A DNA stretch of 64,000 nt from assembly GCA_945878725.1 (NCBI GenBank), contig CAMCTY010000002.1:153479-217478 (forward strand), in the 5' to 3' direction. This document shows, piece by piece, positions 60,656 through 64,000 of this stretch. The position numbers and the translations under genes are program-made. The DNA comes from Bifidobacterium breve. Its GTDB lineage: Bacteria; Actinomycetota; Acidimicrobiia; Acidimicrobiales; Acidimicrobilacustridaceae. Each line of letters begins with the position of its first letter. The first letter of the stretch is position 1. Below the pieces are notes generated by a model. That model saw only the letters and a list, made by a program, of their open reading frames with translations. It was not told the origin of the DNA and did no database searches.

Positions 60656-61990
60656 ATGGAACGTCAGCAGGATTACGTACTGCGCACTGTCGAAGAGCGA
60701 GGGGTTCGGCTCATCCGACTCTGGTTCACCGATGTGCTCGGCCAGCTCAAATCGGTGGCTATATCGCCCGCCGAACTCGAGAACGCCTTCGACGAGGGGA
60801 TGCACTTCGACGGCTCGGCCATCGATGGGTTCAGCCGCGTCCAGGAGAGCGACGTCCTCGCTCGCCCCGATCCGAACACGTTCGAGCTCCTCCCGTGGGG
60901 AAACAGCTCCGACATTTCGGGCCGCATGTTCTGCGACATCCTCAATCATGACGAGACCCCGTTCGAGGGTGATCCTCGTCAGGTCCTGAAGCGCAACCTC
61001 GACAAGGCCCACGACCGAGGCTTCTCGTTCATGGTCGCCCCCGAGATGGAGTTCTTCTATTTCGCCAAGGGCGATCCCCGCACTCCTCTTGAACCACTCG
61101 ACACCGGTTCCTATTTCGACCTGACCACCACGGATCTCGCCAGCGATCTTCGCCAGCGCACCCTCCTCGTTCTCGAAGCCATGGGTATCCCCGTCGAGTA
61201 CTCGTTCCACGAAGACGCACCCAGCCAACACGAGATCGACCTCCGCTACACCGACGCCCTCACGATGGCCGACAACGTCATGACGTTCCGGATGATCGTC
61301 AAGGAAATCGCGATGGAACAGGGCGCCTACGCCACGTTCATGCCGAAGCCTCTTGCCGGTGTTCAGGGCTCGGGCATGCACACGCACATGTCGCTCTTCG
61401 AAGGCGATGAGAACGCTTTCCATGAGCCCGGCGATCCCTACGGCATGTCGAAGGCGGGCCGCGGATTCATTGCCGGTCTCCTTCATCACGCCGCCGAGAT
61501 CACCGCCGTGACCAACCAGCTGGTCAACTCCTACAAGCGACTCATCACCGGTTACGAAGCGCCCGTGTATGTGACGTGGGCCCGCAACAACCAGTCCGCC
61601 CTCATCCGCGTTCCGGTCACCAAGCGCGGCAAGCAGTCCTCGACCCGCATCGAGTATCGAGCTCCCGATCCGGCCTGCAACCCGTACCTCGCCTACTCCG
61701 TCATGTTGGCGGCTGGCCTCAAGGGCATTGAGGAAGGGTACGAACTTCCGCCCGAGGCCTCAGCCAACGTGTTCGAGATGACGCAGGAAGAGCGCGCCGC
61801 GGAAGGCATCCGTCCGCTGCCGCAGTCTCTTTCCGAGGCTCTCGACGTCATGGAAAGCTCCGAACTCGTTGCGGAAGCTCTCGGTGAGCACATTTTCGAA
61901 TGGTTCCTGCGGAACAAGCGGGCCGAGTGGGCCGATTACAAATCCCAGGTCACCCAGTTCGAACTCGACCGGTACCTCCCGAACTGGTGA
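60656..61990 (+). CDS. glnA2: Glutamine synthetase family protein, GlnA2-type
   Basis: 444 residues from the ATG at 60656, which aligns with mycobacterial GlnA2 (ERQQDYVLRTVEERGVRLIR, then LWFTDVLGQLKSVAI). MHFDGSAIDGFSRVQESD, VAPEMEFFYF, QGSGMHTHMSLFEGDENAF and GYEAPVYVTWARNNQSALIR are present. It may be a true glutamine synthetase or a gamma-glutamyl ligase for another amine. At Tyr362 it reads GYELPPEA, close to the YDLPPE adenylylation motif of GlnA1. The stop codon overlaps the next gene start (GTGA). Confidence 0.95.
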   Translation: MERQQDYVLRTVEERGVRLIRLWFTDVLGQLKSVAISPAELENAFDEGMHFDGSAIDGFSRVQESDVLARPDPNTFELLPWGNSSDISGRMFCDILNHDETPFEGDPRQVLKRNLDKAHDRGFSFMVAPEMEFFYFAKGDPRTPLEPLDTGSYFDLTTTDLASDLRQRTLLVLEAMGIPVEYSFHEDAPSQHEIDLRYTDALTMADNVMTFRMIVKEIAMEQGAYATFMPKPLAGVQGSGMHTHMSLFEGDENAFHEPGDPYGMSKAGRGFIAGLLHHAAEITAVTNQLVNSYKRLITGYEAPVYVTWARNNQSALIRVPVTKRGKQSSTRIEYRAPDPACNPYLAYSVMLAAGLKGIEEGYELPPEASANVFEMTQEERAAEGIRPLPQSLSEALDVMESSELVAEALGEHIFEWFLRNKRAEWADYKSQVTQFELDRYLPNW

Positions 61991-62685
61991 GCAATCCGAT
62001 GGAACCCATCTTGGTCTTTCCCGATCCGGCACCGCCCGAGCTCGCGCAAGCTCTTGATCTCTCCGGCTACGTCTGGAAAGCAGCCAACGACGAGGTCGCC
62101 GTGTCGCGTCTCGCCCCCGACGATGGTTGGGCCGGCGCCATTATCTGCGCGTATCTCGATCCCGAACGCGCCTTCGCGTTGTGTCGGGCCATCCGCAAGC
62201 GCGATGTTCCGCTCGAACCTGTTCTCCTGCTCGTCAACGGAACGCAGCTCGGCGATCTCGAACTACGCGACGACATGTTCGATGATTTCTGTCTTGCGCC
62301 GTTCCACCCCCGCGAACTCGAAGCGCGACTGCGACACCTCTTCTGGCGTTCAGGGCGCGGCACACAACCGGAACTTGTCGAATACGGCGATCTCGTCCTC
62401 AACCTCGAGACCTATCAGGCCGGCATCGCTGGAAAGCCTCTCGACCTCACGTTCATGGAATACGAACTGCTCAAGTTCCTTTCCTCGAACCCGGGCAAGG
62501 TCTTCAGTCGCGAAACATTGCTCAGCCGAGTCTGGGGCTACGAGTACTACGGCGGTGCGCGAACCGTTGACGTTCACATCCGCCGTTTGCGCGCAAAGCT
62601 CGGCGAGGAACACGCCAACCTGATCCAAACCGTTCGCAGCGTCGGTTACCGGTTCGGCCAGTCGCGCTGGAGTCTCGACCGCTAA
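61987..62685 (+). CDS. GlnR-like orphan OmpR-type response regulator
   Basis: 232 residues from a GTG overlapping the glnA2 stop; an ATG at 61999 is an alternative. The C-terminal winged helix (from ~130) is strongly GlnR-like: LDLTFMEYELLKFLSSNPGK, FSRETLLSRVWGYEYYGGARTVDVHIRRLRAKLG and TVRSVGYRFG. The receiver-like N-terminus lacks the phosphorylated Asp: the end of strand 3 reads GAIICAYLD with Ala where Asp is expected. This is typical of GlnR, an atypical unphosphorylated regulator of nitrogen assimilation. No histidine kinase gene is nearby. Coupling to glnA2 strengthens the assignment. Confidence 0.85.
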   Translation: MSNPMEPILVFPDPAPPELAQALDLSGYVWKAANDEVAVSRLAPDDGWAGAIICAYLDPERAFALCRAIRKRDVPLEPVLLLVNGTQLGDLELRDDMFDDFCLAPFHPRELEARLRHLFWRSGRGTQPELVEYGDLVLNLETYQAGIAGKPLDLTFMEYELLKFLSSNPGKVFSRETLLSRVWGYEYYGGARTVDVHIRRLRAKLGEEHANLIQTVRSVGYRFGQSRWSLDR

Positions 62686-62725
62686 GTCATTCCGAAATCT
62701 GACGGAACAGAAACAACACGAGTAC

Positions 62726-62759
62726 AAAACGCTGTCTGCAAAACGCTGTCTGCAAAACG
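62726..62759 (+). repeat. 14-bp tandem repeat, about 2.4 copies
   Basis: AAAACGCTGTCTGC occurs at 62726-62739 and 62740-62753, then AAAACG. It sits between the glnR-like stop and the bidirectional terminator. No function is evident. Confidence 0.85.
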
Positions 62760-62761
62760 AA

Positions 62762-62787
62762 ATGAGCGGCCCCAACGGGCCGCTCAT
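62762..62787. terminator. Bidirectional terminator between glnR-like gene and cspA
   Basis: ATGAGCGGCCC (62762-62772) and GGGCCGCTCAT (62777-62787) form an 11-bp stem with a CAAC loop. It is followed by AGTTATTTTG on the plus strand and TTCGTTTTGC on the minus strand, so it can serve both convergent genes. Confidence 0.88.
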
Positions 62788-62809
62788 AGTTATTTTGATT
62801 GCCGAAAAA

Positions 62810-63010
62810 TCAGACCGGACGAACGTCCTGTGCCTGGTCACCCTTCGGGCCACTCGTGACCTCGAACTCGACGGCCTGACCCTCTTCGAGTGAGCGATAT
62901 CCCGAACCGCTGATCGCGCTGTAATGCACGAACACGTCGGGGCCTCCCTCACGCGAGATGAAACCAAAGCCTTTTTCAGCGTTGAACCACTTAACGGTAC
63001 CGGCAGCCAT
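62810..63010 (-). CDS. cspA: Cold shock protein (CspA family)
   Basis: 66 residues from the ATG at 63008-63010 with AAAGGGG upstream as ribosome site. The five-strand OB fold has both RNP motifs: KGFGFIS (RNP1) and VFVHY (RNP2). It binds single-stranded RNA/DNA and acts as an RNA chaperone. The 190 bp upstream (63011-63201) contain no gene; a TAGCTT -10 candidate and a small TTCGT/ACGAA hairpin (63059-63072) suggest a ~60-nt leader, as common for cold-shock genes. Confidence 0.97.
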   Translation of the reverse strand: MAAGTVKWFNAEKGFGFISREGGPDVFVHYSAISGSGYRSLEEGQAVEFEVTSGPKGDQAQDVRPV

Positions 63011-63201
63011 TCCGACACCCCTTTCTGTCCTGCGGGGTCGGAACACCTTCCCTGCACCTTCGTAGAAACGAAAAGCTAGCCCCCAAATGTGGCCCGCGTC
63101 GATGGAAAATTCTCGGGAAGAAACTCAGGCAAACCGGCCCCATTTGGACCATCCTCAAGGCCCAACTCGGACCCCAAAATGTGCTCGTTCAGCCCACTTA
63201 C

Positions 63202-63363
63202 TCAGCGTTGGCTTAGATCGAGATCTTCGGTGCCAACGTAGAGGTCGTCCACCTCGGATTTCACGGCCCAACCCAGGACAGCGGCGACGAGTGACATGGT
63301 CATGAGGAAGCCAACGGGAATGGCAATCACAAGAACGATGAGGATGATGATTACGCCAGGCAC
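63202..63363 (-). CDS. Small membrane protein (53 aa) behind ridA
   Basis: A GTG at 63361-63363 with an AAGG ribosome site opens 53 codons: VIIILIVLVIAIPVGFLMTM, SLVAAVLGWAV, then an acidic tail (KSEVDDLYVGTEDLDLSQR). It has one long or two short membrane helices with the acidic end probably cytoplasmic. It begins 9 bp after the ridA stop, so it is likely co-transcribed. I do not recognise a named family. Confidence 0.7.
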   Translation of the reverse strand: MPGVIIILIVLVIAIPVGFLMTMSLVAAVLGWAVKSEVDDLYVGTEDLDLSQR

Positions 63364-63372
63364 GTCAGAACC

Positions 63373-63729
63373 TTACCGGTTGACGGGCGCCCAGGCCCAC
63401 GCTTCGATCTCAACAAGGGCCAGACGAGGAAGTTCAGCCACGGCAAAGGCACTGCGAGCAGGACGATGATCGCCGAACCCTGCCATGTAGGCCTCGTTCA
63501 TCAGGTCGAAGTCGCGCATGTGGCGAAGGAAGACCGTGGTCTTCACCACATCCGCAAGCGATGCACCTTCCGAGGTCAAAAGTGCCTCCATGTTGAGAAG
63601 GGCTTGGGTTGTCTCTTCGACAACACCGCCCACAACCATCTCGCCATTCACCAGGCCGAGCTGACCGGAAATCACAAGGAAGTCTCCGGCTCGAACAATG
63701 GGCGTGTAGGGACCAATCGGTGTGCTCAT
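63373..63729 (-). CDS. RidA family reactive intermediate/imine deaminase
   Basis: 118 residues, standard YjgF/RidA size. IGPYTPIVRAGDFLVISGQLGL, VEETTQALLNMEALL, DVVKTTVFLRHMRDFDLMNEAY and RPARSAFAVAELPRLALVEIEA carry the family pattern, including the Arg (RSAFAVAELP) that binds the carboxylate in deaminating members. It hydrolyses enamine/imine by-products of PLP enzymes. It is followed by a small membrane protein gene and preceded by the molybdoenzyme C-terminus, only 4 bp away. Confidence 0.93.
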   Translation of the reverse strand: MSTPIGPYTPIVRAGDFLVISGQLGLVNGEMVVGGVVEETTQALLNMEALLTSEGASLADVVKTTVFLRHMRDFDLMNEAYMAGFGDHRPARSAFAVAELPRLALVEIEAWAWAPVNR

Positions 63730-63733
63730 GAAC

Positions 63734-64000
63734 TCACTGTGTCACACGAGCATTGCTGAGAACACTGCGACCAGTCGGCCAGTCGGTTGGCCAACCTTGA
63801 GCCGACCACACCGCTGCTGCCGTGGCTGCGAAGACGGCATCGGATCCATTAACCGGCTCCGTATCTTCCTCGTGAAGCGTGACCTCGACATGGGGCATAT
63901 CGGCAGAACGCAGCACGCCGAATGAACGAATCGTCAGATCACTAATCATTCCGTCTTCATCAACCGACAATCCTTCGCTGGTAACCCAACCGAGCGCCAT
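63734..64000 (-). CDS. C-terminal fragment, probably of a xanthine dehydrogenase-family molybdopterin subunit
   Basis: The frame is open to the window edge, so only the last ~88 residues are seen. ALGWVTSEGLSVDEDGMISD, then LTIRSFGVLRSADMPHVEVT and SDAVFAATAAAVWSAQGW follow the layout of the C-terminus of aldehyde/xanthine oxidase large subunits (E-E-x-x-x-DEDG, RSY-x-I-P-x-x-x-DMP-x-x-EV). The usual GEP before the last helix is replaced by NGSD. The assignment is from pattern only. It lies 4 bp upstream of ridA and is probably co-transcribed with it. Confidence 0.55.
   Translation of the reverse strand: MALGWVTSEGLSVDEDGMISDLTIRSFGVLRSADMPHVEVTLHEEDTEPVNGSDAVFAATAAAVWSAQGWPTDWPTGRSVLSNARVTQ

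Noticed and set aside
1..64000. CRISPR arrays, prophage, insertion sequences or integrase attachment sites at the two tRNA-Thr genes
   Set aside because: No regularly spaced repeats, transposase or integrase motifs, or duplicated tRNA 3' ends were found. Both tRNAs are followed directly by genes.

Overview
The window is about 64 kb of moderately high-GC, densely coded bacterial chromosome. It contains no rRNA, insertion sequence, prophage or CRISPR array. The gene content and order indicate an actinobacterium (Actinomycetota). They include F420-type oxidoreductases, a SigR/RsrA pair with a ZAS anti-sigma, ClpC with tandem N domains, DisA next to RadA, a Tad locus with a DUF4244 pilin, a DUF2342 protease beside tilS-hpt, a GlnE/GlnA/GlnA2 cluster and a GlnR-like regulator. 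From memory, much of 6-51 kb runs parallel to Mycobacterium tuberculosis Rv3579c-Rv3661, and the glutamine synthetase cluster resembles Rv2220-Rv2222c. The divergence from mycobacteria, and a tmk gene overlapping an MFS gene, make a member of class Acidimicrobiia my best guess. That placement is inference.

Layout. 1-6 kb is an accessory metabolic stretch: a CoA-transferase fragment, a glycosyltransferase behind tRNA-Thr(TGT), an acyl-CoA synthetase and an orphan form II CoxL-like molybdoenzyme subunit. 6-9 kb holds ispD-ispF-rlmB and a Crp/Fnr regulator. 9-13.5 kb is a lipid/F420-type operon (LLM oxidoreductase, enoyl-CoA hydratase, SDR) divergent from a regulator with two TetR domains. 13.5-22 kb holds a dienelactone hydrolase, disA, radA, an interrupted secreted-protein gene between two copies of the same terminator, an LppM-like lipoprotein, clpC and a polyprenyl diphosphate synthase. 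22-37 kb is a long minus-strand cofactor array. In transcription order it reads MFS-tmk-holB, tRNA-Thr(CGT)-sigR-rsrA, small membrane protein-DUF2342-tilS-hpt, folE-folP-pseudophosphatase-folB-folK, DUF2520-panC, nadB-nadC-coaX. 37-46 kb has topA, a cupin, an acyl-CoA dehydrogenase, nhaA, a STAS protein and an MrfA-type helicase. 46-51 kb is a compact Tad pilus operon and a HAD phosphatase. 51-55 kb has a sigma-70 family factor, a putative ferritin-like protein and nadE. 55-63 kb is the nitrogen module glnE / glnA1 / glnA2-glnR plus a secreted nuclease. The right end has cspA, ridA and the C-terminus of a probable second molybdoenzyme.

How the genes work together. The cofactor array links purine salvage, folate, pantothenate/CoA and NAD synthesis with tRNA-Ile lysidine modification, and nadE completes NAD synthesis elsewhere in the window. 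GlnE can adenylylate GlnA1, which carries the Tyr site. A GlnR-like regulator is translationally coupled to glnA2, and a candidate GlnR box lies between the two divergent glnA genes. DisA (c-di-AMP) and RadA form the usual DNA-repair pair.

The most unusual points are these. Both tRNA-Thr genes are followed exactly 3 nt later by a protein start codon. A dual-specificity-phosphatase-like protein in the folate operon has Ala in place of the catalytic Cys. A secreted protein gene is split by an in-frame TAA. Many plus-strand genes have a TANNNT box 6-8 nt before the start codon, suggesting widespread leaderless transcription. No gap between genes exceeds about 220 bp.
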